Shown here: positions 21,290-33,399 of the stretch, piece by piece
Layout of the letters: the number at the start of each line of letters is the position of its first letter
Numbering within the stretch: position 1 is the first letter of the stretch
NCBI RefSeq assembly: GCF_902806685.2
Contig: NC_048539.1
Coordinates: 5,344,501 to 5,408,500, forward strand
Direction: 5' to 3'
From: Maniola hyperantus
Lineage: Eukaryota > Arthropoda > Insecta > Lepidoptera > Nymphalidae
Length of the DNA: 64,000 bases
Notes under the pieces: generated by a model
Seen by the model: the letters and a program-made list of their open reading frames with translations, nothing else
The model's database searches: none
What the model was told of the DNA's origin: nothing
Position numbers and translations under genes: made by a program

Positions 21290-21455
21290 TGGTGTGATTA
21301 CATTTTCCGGGATAAAGCCCCTGTTCGTCTCCATCAATGTAATCGCTGCGATGCTATCTCTGTACCAAATTTCGTCAAAATCGGTTAATCGGATGGGCAG
21401 TGAAAAGGTAACAGACAGACAAACTTTCGCATTTATAATATTAGTAGATATGGAT
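21290..21455 (+). repeat. Helitron-like repeat family B, short copy
   Basis: It contains TTTTCCGGGATAAAGCCCC, TATCTCTGTACCAAATTTCG and AATCGGTTAATCGGATGGGC, ending with ACAGACAGACAAACTTTCGC. The surrounding DNA (20751-22650) has no other supported feature except a CTAGCGACCCGCCCAGGC end-like sequence at 22488. Confidence 0.55.
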
Positions 21456-22654
21456 AATTATTATTGACGCTTCTCAACAACTTATGCTAGTGAGTTAGTT
21501 TTCACGCAAATAGATAAAAAATTATTGCGCTAAAAATACAAGACTAGTAACTAAAGTAATACTTAAGTACTACATACATACCTGAATACTTTTGATAATG
21601 GCGTAAAGAAGTCTGAAGATTAAATCTATTCAGTTACAAACTAAGTACAGCGAATTTGTTAGCAACAGCAATACAGTAACTGAGTGTGTAAATACTTTGA
21701 AAACATTCTCAAAGTGAATGCGAATTCAATATGTATCGCGAGTGCATCTCAACGAGACGATGTTAAAATGCACATATGAAATTCGCGACCGTTTACGTTG
21801 CGATAATATTCAGTTTCAAAGGGAGATTTTCTCACTGACGTTCTTAGTGATATATTCGTGAAAACTTAAAAAAATTATAACTGCCCCCAAAATAGATCAA
21901 AGCTATCTGCCCATGCTATTGTCTACATTGTGTTCATTTAGCTTTTGCTTTGCCGACGAAACATACTTATATAGAAGTATGAAGAATGACTTTTTGCCGA
22001 ACTTGCTTAACATTTAATTTTCGGCTGAACCAAATTGGGAATGCATAATTTCGAAATTGAACCTGATTTGACGTTGAGGGGTAGTAATGTGCTTAAAAAA
22101 CCGCCGTATCTATTCCGGGTTAGGCTTGCCACCTTGGCAGCAGCGTGGTCTTTTAAGTCGTTCCAAAAATAAAAATAAGATTAACTTTAATCTAACAAAA
22201 TAACTCAGTACTTTCGTGTCAATTTTATCTGAATCTACGATACAGAATCCCACTTAAAATTATAACATAATTGGCTTTCAAATAAACAGGCTAAGTGCGA
22301 AAGCAGATCGTATCGAGATCCAATAAAAAAATCGTGGCATAATTTTATAAGCTTTGTTGTCCCCTATGAATGGGAATAGGATCATTCCGTATATGGACAC
22401 TCGCCGTGCAAGTTCCATATTGGATTGTTTCGAACATGGCGTGGCCCATTAGCGACGGACATCGCGCCTCTGGTATAGTATATCCACTAGCGACCCGCCC
22501 AGGCTTTGCACGGGAAGCTTATTAATTACATTTTTTTTGAATAGAATAGCCTATGTTACTCAGAAATAATCTCGCATCTCTACCTTTTCTGGGCGTTGGG
22601 CTATGTGCGTTTTAAGCAATTAAGTGGCTTATTTAAGTAAATACATATATGTCA

Positions 22655-22980
22655 CTTGTTTGAACGGGGAAGGGAAACATCGGGATGAAACCTGCATGCC
22701 TGAGAGTTCTCCATAATGTTCTCAAAGGTGTGTGAAGTCTGCCAATCCACATTGGACCAGGCGTGGCAGACTATGGCCTTAACCCTTCTCATACTAAGAC
22801 GACCTTCAAGTCAAGAGTGAATAGGCATCTTCTAGGCAAGCGCGCTCCATCTTAGGCTGCATCATCACTTGCCATCAGGTCTGATTGCAGCCAAGCGCTT
22901 GTCTATAAATAAATAAATAAAAGTGTCCCGTGCGCAGTACTGGGCTGGTGATGGCTTGATCATGATGATACACCACATAA
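22655..22980 (+). mobile_element. tRNA-derived SINE interrupted by a LINE tail
   Basis: SINE body: GAAACCTGCATGCCTGAGAG through GGCAGACTATGGCCTTAACC, then TGGGCTGGTGATGGCTTGAT and CATGATGAT. Between about 22782 and 22921 lies a LINE 3' piece (TTCAAGTCAAGAGTGAATAG, GCGCTCCATCTTAGGC, ending in AAATAAATAAATAAAA). The SINE resumes directly after the tail. Confidence 0.75.
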
Positions 22981-23399
22981 CGGTAACTCGATAAGCCGGC
23001 ACACCGCACGGGTAGAGCCGAAGCATAGCATCTTTTGTTATTGATAAAAACTCAAACTATTTAAGGTTACTTTGGAAAAATGGCGGCAAGCCCAGGCGCG
23101 CCCAAGTGTGGCGCGTGTCCTCCGTGTTTTGTTATCAGCAGATTATACCAATTTCAACATCAAGGTATGTCGAAGTATCACAAACCTAAGTTCATGAAGT
23201 TATCAAGAAGACTTGAGTCCACTTCACTCTGTTGATTTGAGCCCTTAACTATTCTTTTTAAAAATGCCACCACAACCGGACGGAGACAATGAGAATATCT
23301 GAGCTGCCGAACAAAACGTTATAATTATTACACTTCTGACCAAAATACTTTTTTTTCTCTAATCCGTATTCCGTATTAGGCAATCAGTACCCTTATTTC

Positions 23400-23625
23400 A
23401 GTACCCTTATTATAAATGCGAAAGTGTGTTTGTTTGTTGGTTTGTCCTTCAATCACTTCGCAACAGTGCAACGGATTGACCTAATTTTTTGCATGGGTGT
23501 AGTCAAAGACCTGGAGAGTGACATATGCTACTATTTTCCCGGAAAACCAGCGAGTTCCCACGGGATTATTAAAAACCTAAATCCACGCGGACGAACTCGC
23601 GGGCATTATCTAGTTGAATACAAAC
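23400..23625 (+). mobile_element. Helitron-like repeat family B, near-complete
   Basis: It starts TTATAAATGCGAAAGTGTGT, contains CGGATTGACCTAATTTTTTG, GTGTAGTCAAAGACCTGGAG and GGAAAACCAGCGAGTTCCCA, and ends with the CGCGGACGAACTCGCGGGCA hairpin and TTATCTAGTT. The ORF across it is a by-product of the repeat. Confidence 0.7.
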
Positions 23626-26600
23626 TTGAACTCATTTCCAAGCAAAACGGCATAATTGCAGCAAAGCTTCATCCATTAAATTTTTTACTCCAGCAGAACT
23701 TTCTTTCGTGCAATTTGTTTATTTCTTGACACTGTAGTAGGTACAATAATTTCCAAACACTAAACCCTTCCGTTATAGTCGGGTAATTAAACTTTATATT
23801 CACTCTCCATGTAATATGGGCATTGGATACAATCCCGAAACAGTTTGTAGTCCTAGAGGACTTTCGTGTCCCGCAATTTTCTCACAATGCTGTAGTAATG
23901 CCCAACATATTATTATATCTACGCATACGAATGTTACAGTTTCCAATTCAATTTCAACATTGTATCTTATTGACCGTTACTTACGTAATCCTCTAGGTCA
24001 AAGTAATGTATCACATTTGTTCCAAATAAGGATTTATAAATCAAAGATTAGTAAGGGCCGATGCATACCTATACAAAGTGGAGTGAAGTCGCAACGAGGT
24101 GTTTTTTTGATAGCGACTTAGGCTTAGTATTGTTTTAGACCAATTTCAACCGTATTGGTAAGCACCGCAGTATGGTTGAAACTGGCAGTCATAGTTAATA
24201 AAAAGAGAACACGGAGGAGGCTCAAGCTGCGCCCTCGCCGTTATGTACCAGAGTCCTAAATAGAGCTTAGTTTGCGCCATAGTTCCACTCTACTTTGCAG
24301 GTGCGTGTTGCGCTTAAGATATTTAGTTGAATAGATAAATAAAATATTGTATTTTATTATTCCGATATCTATGTATTACCTCACTTATCATACTCTATAT
24401 CTCAAGGTAGAAGTAATTAATCTAGAAAGCCTGATATTTCACCATCGAATTTGTCTGGAAACTCAGGCGCAAACGAGTCGTTTGACCCGAGTTGGCGACT
24501 CGAATTACCACTTCCAAGTTCCCCTTTTGGTCACACGCTTGATATTCAGTCGAGACAAAGAATTAAATAGCAATTGCGCGTTGTGTTAGCTAAAGGCTAC
24601 AACACACAACGCGCGACGGCATTATATTGCACGGCAGCGTGTCCAATCTCCAAGATCTCTCTTATTCGTTCACTGCGGCTTTTGTGATCTCTCTCCAGAG
24701 ACTCCTATTGGTGGTGCACGTATACATATTTGTTGCGGAACGGATTAAGTCCGTCCACCTAGTTGGGGAACGACCACCACGACCACAAGCTCGATAAGTA
24801 TCTTGAGCAAATGTGCACTATCCATCTTTAAATTTTAGATCTCTGGCGAACTAAAGAGGGCGCAATGGGATTTTTAACGCGCGGAGTATGCGATTGGTTG
24901 ATCAGTCGCCCCTTTTTTCCAGCGATGCGCCAATTTCCCTACGCCACATTTTGCTCAAATAGTTTGCCGGGCACTTTGCCTACTGTGTGGCATTGTGCAA
25001 AGAACAGTAAGGCGTTCGCACTAGCTACGAAAAGTACGTTGTGACTTGTGACGCTCCTGCCATCTTCGTGGCACGATGCCACTATCGATATAGAAGCTGC
25101 TACAGATGGTTTCAGGTAAAAATTGGTCTAGAGCCTAGAGTCACATCCCTTCCATTGTTGTCAAGTGTTTAGACAACAGTTGGAAGTGATGTCGTCATGT
25201 CGTCGGTTTACTTACGTACCAATCGCGCATCTGAACAGAGACCCTCGCTTCCGTGTCTTTTGTCTTACCATCGAATATAAATAATATTAAGTGTAATAAA
25301 TTACTCACTGTTCAGGTTTATGGTTAGAACTCTTTTTTCGCAGCGTCAATTCTACGTTGGCGTCATGTTCTGAAGTCCAGTCGTCGCCGTCGTGTGTGTT
25401 ACAGGCTTTAGCTAAAAGTCCCATCCTCTTTTGGTACGAATGGCTCGTGTACTTGCTCGGTCCGTGAGCTCGTATTCGGGATTGCGTAGCGCATTATAAT
25501 AGGCAGGATACCACCTGGTCTGTAGTCCACCCACGGAACATTGCTCCAACGAACACCTCTCTAATTTAAAGGCCAAAGATTAAACAGCAGTATTATTAAT
25601 ACCTCGGCAATTTAGAGCCCATCAACTCACTATTCTTGGGTGGTGAGGTTTAAATGTCATTGATTAGATAAAAATAAACTCCGTAAGGAGCTGACCTTTT
25701 CGCTTGGATAACTTTGTTGTTCGTTTAATCTCTTTTGGTGATAAATGATATTGTCTTATTGGAGCTTTTTGATCTTATTGTTGATGTTAAACTATAAATT
25801 CAACTTTTTATACTTAGTTAAGAACTAAGTACTAACTTGTTTGATTTGCGTTGCTTATTTTTTACACGACCGCGTTTCTAGGCTAGGTAACTTCAAGTAA
25901 TACTTATCCATTTTTGATACTTAACACAGTTGCATCTACTTCATTTTAAGTAATCAAATCGCATTTCAAAAGTATAATTATGTAAAAACCTAAAAAACAC
26001 GTTACAAGTGGAGCTATGAGTAAAATTAAAAAAATATAAGTAAATACTTACGTGTAGTTTTAGTTAACTCTATTTGATCATAGAGATTAATATTTTTTTC
26101 ATAATTTAGTGTTATTTTTTGAATTCAATAAACTTTGAACCTTTCTGTGAGGTGTTAAAACTAATTGTATGTAATACACAAGCGCAGGCTATCGCCTGTG
26201 TTTCAATGAAGGTCCCTTGAATGGGTTCCTCTCACGCAACCATTACATTTGTTTTGTACATTGACGTTGTTAATCTTGTTACGTTGGGTTACATTGGATT
26301 AAGTACTTGGATTTTATCTTATTAACCCATCAAGGTTTGTTTCATTATATATTTTGATTTGATTTTTTAAAGCGTCTGTGAGAAATTGAGATACTTTAAG
26401 AGTTTTCTATCCAATGTAAAAAGTAGAAACCCACACTGACTTAATTTCTTTCTTTACTTTTTGATATTCTAACTTATGGGTCTCCTTTTTGTGATGTGCT
26501 TTTTGCATTGAAATAAAGAAAATGAACTGCATTATCTCATAAGAGACTTACTTAAACAGCCTTTTGGCTACTCCTATAACTAAGTATATTAAGTGAGTAT

Positions 26601-26750
26601 TCTTTTCAATTTCGCCTAAAATATAAATTATTCATAGGCAGAATTAAATCCTTTGCCACGCAAGTTACATCAGTAATAGCTGCTTTGTAGGATACGTCAA
26701 AAATTTTGGTTCACTGTCTTTTCTAGTGAACTACTCCTACCTATTTTGAC
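23626..26750. other. HS6ST intron 1, middle: unassigned
   Basis: About 3.1 kb with no supported gene. Several short stretches of balanced composition (24420-24800, 24830-25120, 25310-25560) do not belong to the repeat families of this window and show no continuous conserved ORF. The rest is AT-rich. Confidence 0.4.
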
Positions 26751-26752
26751 TT

Positions 26753-26975
26753 TTATTTTTCTTTAAAATTATAAGTATAAACTGCGAGCAAACGAGTATA
26801 CGTTACCGTCGCGTCGTCCATGAACATTTGCAGCACCAGAGAATGGCCCAAAGCGATTTTCAGGAATTTGTTGATCTGCCCCTTGAATAACCCCATGTTA
26901 AAATTCAGTGGTAACGCCGCGGAAGGGAGTCGGTTCCACAATATTTGCATAATTTGCAATTTCGACTTCACTTTT
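26753..26975 (-). mobile_element. Non-LTR retrotransposon fragment (end of reverse transcriptase ORF)
   Basis: The minus frame reads ILWNRLPSAALPLNFNMGLF then KGQINKFLK. This is the usual C-terminal pattern of jockey/CR1-type ORF2 proteins (R-LWN-LP, then F-K--+-L). Only the last 70 or so codons remain. Confidence 0.7.
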
Positions 26976-29096
26976 TTTGCAGTTTTGTTTGACGTCCTCC
27001 TTTGATATTTATTTCACCACCGCATTTATATGTGCTCAAGGCTCAGTGGCTTTGTTGCTGACTGTAGGAGCTCGTCATAATGTTCGTATAAAACTTTTGC
27101 CACATTCGCTTTCATGTAGTCACCACAAACGTGAACATTCAGGACGTGCAGTGGTTTTGTTGAATATACAATTTCATAATTTTCGCAATGCTGGTTATTA
27201 TACTCAAATGTAATTGGAGAAGTTTGGCCCGCTTATGTTTACTTAGCTATTGTGTACGTTTCGCAAAATTCATAGAATAGGTTACCTATGGTTAGTCAGC
27301 TCAGCGGCCACGGCTGGCGCCGGGTTATATTTCTCTACATTATATTGGCATTGAGGCATCAATGCATCAATGGTGGTAATCTGATACAAAAGCCCGCATG
27401 ATAGATGCGCTGATCAATCTTACTCAGAAAACTTTTACATACCTACTTACTTACTTATAACGATTTCACATGTGAGTAATGTATATTTAAATCTCATAAC
27501 AAGCCTCGAGATAAACGTACAAATCCATTAGTTATTCCTTTCCTTGGTACCTTTAAATAAGAACCTATAAAGGTATTTTCAGTTCTAAATAAAATTTACT
27601 AATTACTAATGAGTAAATAGGTACATGATGAGAAATTCAAGAAAATATTTACTTGCCATGAAAATAAAAGGCAAGAATAAATTATTACAAAAACAAGTAT
27701 GTTAAGGAAGGTATTCACACAATTTACGAGGAAGGACTCTATTCCTAGTTCAGATGTCTTAGATAAAGCTCGCGTCCGTCCGCCGATGGGACAGTAATAG
27801 GCTATTGTCGTGATAGGACCAAAATAAACGGCGTCGGGAATTGTTCTCACCGCGCAGTCCGCATGTCAGGCGTTTAGGTGAAATAAGTAAATCGAAACTT
27901 ACAGTAGAAATTCTGTTCTTGGTAGACTTTCTTTGGGCATTTCGATGGTAATTTAAAATCATTAATGCTTCGATATTCGATAACTTTTGCTTGCACTCAA
28001 GATGTAGCTATCGATCAGTGAAAGAATTTTTGAAATATGGTAAGTAATTTCGGAGATTACCGCTTACGTCCAAGCTTACTCATTTTAACTCTTTATTAAT
28101 GTGGATGAAAGGAAAACGTTACAAGTAGAGTCTTTCCATTTATGGCCTAAAATCCAGCGTCTTCATTTTATCGTCGTCGAAAAACAAAAAAACATTAAAC
28201 TTTAGTTTCAAAGATACCAAAATTAACGGACCCTCGAGTGTCATACGACAAGAAGCGTGATTCAGCAAGAGTTGTCTCAGGGGCGACATTTTCCAATTAA
28301 CAATTGCTGGACAAAAACGAATCCAATTCACGAAGAGCGGCCAACCTTGCCTAAAATTGCGCCCTGTGGGCTGTCGCGCGATTTGAACCTTTATTTCATT
28401 AGATAAGAACAATGGCAGACAGTTGAGAAGTTAATATTAGGTTTATGATAGCAGGAGCAAGATGGTGCGTGGTCACTTAGCGGATTGTCGTACCTTTGGT
28501 TGTGTAAGTTTTTTTAAACTTTGGAACAGCGATACACTGTGGTTTTTAATAACTCGTTATAATGACATAAAGTTGATTAGTGTATTGGTTAGGGCTGTAT
28601 TAGTTCATATCGAGAACTATGTGGCTGAGGTGTACCTAACTTGAGGATTAAGGGATATCTAATATTATTTATATATAAATCTGCCACATTTTATAAGAAC
28701 TTATCGTTAAAAGCTTAACTTATCCGATGTAAACCCGTAAAAGCTCTATTCATCGTAGTAAAAAAATACTTATTTTCAGCCGGGGTGTGACTGAGATGAC
28801 ACTCGGGTGGTCTACGTGTCACGGAATGCGCACAAAATAGTTCGTCAATTAACCTTTATCATTATTGAATGTTGCGATGATGAACTTCTGGTTCGATGGT
28901 ACTTCTGCCAAGTCTAATTCGTTTTACATAAAGTAAGTGCACCTTCATCAACTACTGAAGGATGTCACGATGTCAGAATGATGGAGAAATATTATTCCAA
29001 ATCCTGCTTGACACAACGTGATTTCAGCGTTGAAAGGTCTTAAGGAAACCATCCAATTAGCCGATACTGAGCAGAATACAAATTAAAGAAGCACGA
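26976..29096. other. HS6ST intron 1: unassigned
   Basis: About 2.1 kb without a supported gene. A 90-codon minus-strand open stretch at 28140-28412 has balanced composition and no match to the window's repeat families, but no domain could be recognised. The rest is ordinary AT-rich intron. Confidence 0.4.
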
Positions 29097-29245
29097 CGAA
29101 CCTTGGCCCGAAATAATACACTGTAAGAGTTTGTGATTGCGACTGTAGATTAATGGATGAAGGGCCTGGCACTTCATTAAAGCGAACAAACAAGAGGGGG
29201 TGCGGATAGGCTCTTTATCTCGTCACCCTCTTAACCTTCCGCGCC
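29097..29245 (+). repeat. Local direct duplication, copy 1
   Basis: It shares GTGATTGCGACTGTA, TTAATGGATGAA, CACTTCATTA, GCGAACAAACAAGAGGGGG and CCCTCTTAACC with 30066-30205, in the same order and spacing. Confidence 0.75.
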
Positions 29246-29571
29246 TCACTACCTTTAGCTCGAGTACTGCGTCACTTCTTGGCTTTTTGGGCTGTTGTAT
29301 AATATTCAAGTTGAACTTGTAATTAAAGATGATTAGAAACTGATAGGCTTCGATTTACATTGATGAGCCAGTAAATTCCGAACGCATAAATGAAATAGGT
29401 AGGAGTTTGCTAATTTTTGATTATTGCTAATGGAAATAACTGCCTACACTTTGCTAAAGACAGTTTGCCTCATACTCGTGATACCCAATTGAGGACTCTG
29501 CCGCACATTTATATACAGTAAGCACTATTCATGATCGAAAAGTAAAATGTAAATACATTACTTAGATTATT

Positions 29572-29749
29572 AGAGCCTCAATAGCTCAACAGGTAAAGGA
29601 GTGGACTGAAAACCGAAAGGTTGACGGTTCAAACCCCGCCCGTTGCACTATTGTCGTACCTACTCCTAGCACAAGCTTTACGCTTAGTTGGAGGGGAAAG
29701 GGGGATATTAGTCATTTAACATGGCTAATATTCTTAAAAAAAAAAAAAA
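29572..29749 (+). mobile_element. tRNA-Phe-like SINE with poly(A) tail
   Basis: The head folds like a tRNA with A box TAGCTCAACAGG (29582-29593), GAA anticodon position (29608-29610) and B box GGTTCAAACCC (29626-29636). An unrelated body (TCCTAGCACAAGCTTTACGC) and a 14-A tail follow. The reverse copy is at 37015-37147. It is not counted as a functional tRNA because of mismatches and the SINE body. Confidence 0.8.
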
Positions 29750-29754
29750 CTTGA

Positions 29755-29960
29755 AACTTGTGACTTGAAACACAAACATCTGCTTAGCTCAAGCACCAGT
29801 CCCCACATTCAGGTACTGAATAGAAATGAAGTATAAAAATTGTAATTTGTAAGTACTAAATAATATTAAGAAAATAAAAATGTAAGAAATAGTGTCTTGT
29901 AAAAATTGTGTACTGTAGGCATAAGAAATGTGGCCAAATAAATTCATTCATTCAACTATC
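29755..29960 (+). mobile_element. Non-LTR retrotransposon 3' UTR tail
   Basis: AT-rich tail ending GTGGCCAAATAAATTCATTC ATTC, with AATAAA near the end. This is the common end of lepidopteran LINE copies. It is 5'-truncated and directly follows the SINE. Confidence 0.55.
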
Positions 29961-30065
29961 GTATCGGGCCGTATTCGAATCGTATAGTGTAAAAACAAAA
30001 CACCCTCTCAAGTTTAACATACAATTAACAAATGTTAACAAAAACAAATCCAATCTAAGGTGAGA

Positions 30066-30205
30066 GAACCTTTGGCCAAACGCCCGCACAGTGGTGATTG
30101 CGACTGTATTAATGGATGAACGGCCGGCCCACTTCATTACGCCGAACAAACAAGAGGGGGTTCGGATAGGCTTTCTCTCGGAACCCTCTTAACCTTTCCG
30201 TCCCT
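30066..30205 (+). repeat. Local direct duplication, copy 2
   Basis: See copy 1 at 29097. The two are about 970 bp apart. Both sit in HS6ST intron 1 with a SINE and a LINE tail between them. Confidence 0.75.
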
Positions 30206-31037
30206 AATCCTTATCTGAAATTATTATTACGCAATGCTGTGCCATTTTATTGATTAAGAATTCCAGTCTTTTGGTAACACACGTTATCGTCGAGTAAAGT
30301 ATTAGCTCTGAAGTCATCCATCCAACTAACTATCAGCCTGCTGCCTGCTAGAATCCACTGTTAGACAGGACTATTTGAGAAAACCACACGTGGTCATAAG
30401 GTAGCTTGAAACTCTCAAGCATTGAATAAACAATGATCAAAATTCAAAAATTAATAATAATGAAATCTATCTCTGCTCTGTCGATAAGTAATTTAGGAAC
30501 ATTGTTATGATATCAGAGTGGTTATATTTTGTCAAACAAGACCATACAATTTTTGACAAATAACAACGTAATTTATCGGCAGATTACAGATAAAATTGTT
30601 TACATTATTATTAATTTCCGGCCGTATGTCAATAGCCACCCCGAAAACACCAAGCATACACCATAATGGCCAAGTGAAATATTGTTATGTTGCATAGACT
30701 GAAAGTATCGTATTCTTAAGGAATCTGTATGATGATACGTGGCTTAATCCGCAATCGGAGTTAGACTTACGGGCTGATGAATTAATAGTCGTGTTCTGAC
30801 AATGAAGATGTTTCCAAGGCTTAACTTGCCATCAACACGAATATGAATGTCTCATGAAACATATACTTAATATATTCTAAAACCAGCTTCGCTAATCCCT
30901 TACCAGTAGAATTTAAAATATTTTATTAGGATTAAAATGATTTTTCCATAATCATATACTTGTGTCGTAGAGTTTCTATTTATTTAAGTAAATGTAAGTT
31001 TGCTTTATATAAAACACGCTATTTACTTACTAAGTTT
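30206..31037. other. HS6ST intron 1: nothing recognised
   Basis: AT-rich intron. The GTCGATAAG..TTGGCAACATTG-like stretch near 30480-30620 recurs in diverged form at 38070-38160 and 42740-42860, so an old dispersed repeat lies here. Confidence 0.4.
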
Positions 31038-31457
31038 TTAGGGTTCCGTACCTCAAAAGGAAAAAGGAATCCTTATAGGATCACTTTGTTGACTGTTTGT
31101 CTGTCAAGAAACCTATAGGTTACTTCCCGTTACCCGACAATTATGAAATTTGGCAGGAAGGTAGATCTTATAGCAGACATGAGGGGAAAAATCTGAAAAC
31201 CGTGAATTTGTGGTTACATCACAAGGAAAAAATTAAAATGTGTTCATGAACAAATATTGCTATTTTTAACTTTGAAAGTAAGATTACTATACCAAGTGGG
31301 GTATCATATGAAAGGGCTTTACTTGTATATTCTAAAACAGATTTTTTTATTTTTACGCATAAAAGTTTTTGATTTATCGTGCAAAATGTCGATAAAATAC
31401 GATTGTAGTACGGTACCCACAGTGTGCGATTCTGACTCGTACTTGGCCGCTTTTTTA
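31038..31457 (+). repeat. GGGTTCCG-family dispersed repeat, full length
   Basis: It runs from TTTTTAGGGTTCCGTACCTC to ACTCGTACTTGGCCGCTTTT. Landmarks in order: AGGATCACTTTGTTGACTG, TATGAAATTTGGCAGGAAGG, GAAAACCGTGAATTTGTGGT, ACCAAGTGGGGTATCATATG, TTTGATTTATCGTGCAAAAT and GTAGTACGGTACCC. No protein is encoded. Confidence 0.8.
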
Positions 31458-32359
31458 TAATTCAATTACCTAATATCTGCTTTTTGCAGAGGATTACCTT
31501 TTATAAAAACATTTAATTTGTTTTCAAGAGAGACTGCAAAAATAAGCAAAGTCCTTTTCTTTTCCTCTTGGAAGCTGAATGAAAATCGTTAAAATTAATT
31601 AAGTTTCCGAGAAAATCCACTTCGCATCGGTAAACAGTTCTGTATTATTTTTAATACGTATTTAGTTTACCTTGTAAGTACCTAGTTAATTCTGCTCATT
31701 TTGCTTTGATTTTAATTTTTTTTGAACCGTAAGTACTTTTAAGTAACTTCTAGCTTCTTAAATATTCAAGAATTTGAATAGGTGTCAGTTTTTTTTAATG
31801 CTATTTGTAGTTATAGTTTAGGTATATCTACGTTTAGTTAGTCTGTCCACCTTCTGATTGGAAATTGATATACGTGTGGACATTGAACAGTTATTGTACA
31901 ATTCTGCGTCAAAAGATTCGCACCCGCTTGCTCGTTTGCTCGCTATTTTTATTTAAAAAAAAAGAATGCATTACCCCATGTATATTTAGATAATAATAAA
32001 CACAGTATATTTAGATAATCTTTATTGCGCTTTAAAGCGTCCGAATAAAAGGTGCAAAACATTAAACAGGTTCTGTTAGCTTCGCGACTCTACACATTAA
32101 AACCTACATTATGGTTTTATGTGCAGACACACTTCACTAACTTCGTAAAATACTGCCGACGGTAACTAATGGCTGTGAAGGGACGGTGTAGTCTGGTAGC
32201 GACAGGGTAAACTTATATCAAAAGATTGTCTCGTTTGACCCGTGCTGGTTTCTAGATAGAGGGCGAACCTTTTTGAACCTTTTCCTATTTTTTTTGTTTT
32301 AAATTCCGTTGCAAGTTAACCCTTGACTGCGATCTCACCTCGTAAGTGATGATGCAGTC
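31458..32359. other. HS6ST intron 1: unassigned
   Basis: About 900 bp of AT-rich intron. A short direct repeat TATATTTAGATAAT occurs at 31981 and 32006. No gene is supported. Confidence 0.4.
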
Positions 32360-32518
32360 TGAGGGTGAGATCTATAGAGCGCACTCTGACTTAGCTTAGA
32401 CGTAAGACAGAGCTAAAAGGAGGGAGCTATATCTCTCACATAAAACTGTCTCGTTTTAACTCAATCTTAAGTCTGAGCAAAGACAAAGTGCGCTCTATAG
32501 ATCTTAGTTGTCACCCTA
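32360..32518. mobile_element. Foldback MITE (ATCTATAGAGCGCAC ends)
   Basis: The left arm GAGATCTATAGAGCGCACTC and the right arm GTGCGCTCTATAGATCTTAG are inverted. Further pairing (TTAGCTTAGACGTAAGA with TCTTAAGTCTGAGCAAAG, read in reverse) extends the arms to about 45 bp. GGGTGA and TCACCC flank it. Confidence 0.8.
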
Positions 32519-32524
32519 CGGTTC

Positions 32525-32750
32525 ATCATCATCATCAACCGATAGACGTTCACTGCTGCACATAGGTCTCTTGTAGGGAATTTCACACGCCACTGTCCCT
32601 CCCTGCGACCGGTCTGATGTCGTCCGTCCAACTAGTGGGGGGGTCTTCAAATGGTGTCTTCCGGTGCGAGGTCGCCATTCCAGCACCTTGGGACCCCAAC
32701 GTCTATCGGTTTTACGAACTATGTGCCCTGCCCATTGCCACTTCAGCTTA
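32525..32750 (-). mobile_element. Non-LTR retrotransposon 3' fragment
   Basis: Reverse of the fragment at 16655-16865. It begins with the CATCATCATCATCAACCGAT tail, then AGACGTTCACTGCTGCACAT and GGTCTGATGTCGTCCGTCCA, and ends in GGGACCCCAACGTCTATCGG. A (TTTTA)n run follows at 32765-32800. Confidence 0.75.
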
Positions 32751-33125
32751 TCACAACCCGTTGAGCTATTTATTTTATTTTATTTTATTTATTTTATATC
32801 TAATTAGAACGGCAGTGCCACTTACACTAACTAGATGATTAATAATAAATTTAAATACAAATAAAGGTACAAGAAAAAAGACATAGAATACAAAACGATA
32901 AAAGATCAAAGAATTTTGAATATGTACGCTGAGAACATTGAATGACATATTCTATGTCGGTTCCTCTAGTTCTCCTACCCTTACCCTTCGGTTACGGAAT
33001 TCTAACATGAATGAAAATTATGAGTTATTTATGAGTAGGTATTTAGGGAGTTATAATATGTACAGCAGTTGAGGTCTATCATTTAAGGAGTTACCAATAC
33101 CGAAAGTTTTATCCATTTGTTTCAG

Positions 33126-33362
33126 GTGTGCGCACTGTCTCCAAGGGACCGGGTATCAGAATCACTTGCACTGACGTACGCGGAAGCCCCCGGAAGACCG
33201 CTACCCGATGTGATGGCTCAACCTGGCCTGTCATATGACGATGTCTTGCACGACGACTTTAGGTTCGATCTAAACGCTCACGACGTCATGGTCTTCCTGC
33301 ATATACAGAAGACTGGGGGCACTTCTTTTGGAAGACACCTTGTTATGGATCTAGACTTGAAG
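33126..33362 (+). CDS. HS6ST: Heparan sulfate 6-O-sulfotransferase, coding exon 2 (PAPS-binding)
   Basis: This exon encodes residues 64-142 in the model. The variable stem (VCALSPRDRV...) is followed by the conserved HS6ST block FDLNAHDVMVFLHIQKTGGT then SFGRHLV. The QKTGGT signature (residues 124-129) is the 5'-phosphosulfate-binding loop; Lys125 is the expected key residue. Acceptor TTTGTTTCAG and donor AAG|GTATGC are both good, phase 0 on each side. The match to vertebrate HS6ST (DVIVFLHIQKTGGTTFGRHL) is strong and specific, distinguishing it from 2-O and 3-O enzymes. Confidence 0.95.
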
Positions 33363-33399
33363 GTATGCTAGAAATCAATTTATTTTGTTAGACATAGAA

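Noticed and set aside
28140..28412. 90-codon minus-strand frame
   Set aside because: No recognisable domain or splice context. Listed only within an unassigned interval.
29572..29645. Functional tRNA-Phe gene
   Set aside because: The stem pairing is weak and it runs into a SINE body with a poly(A) tail.
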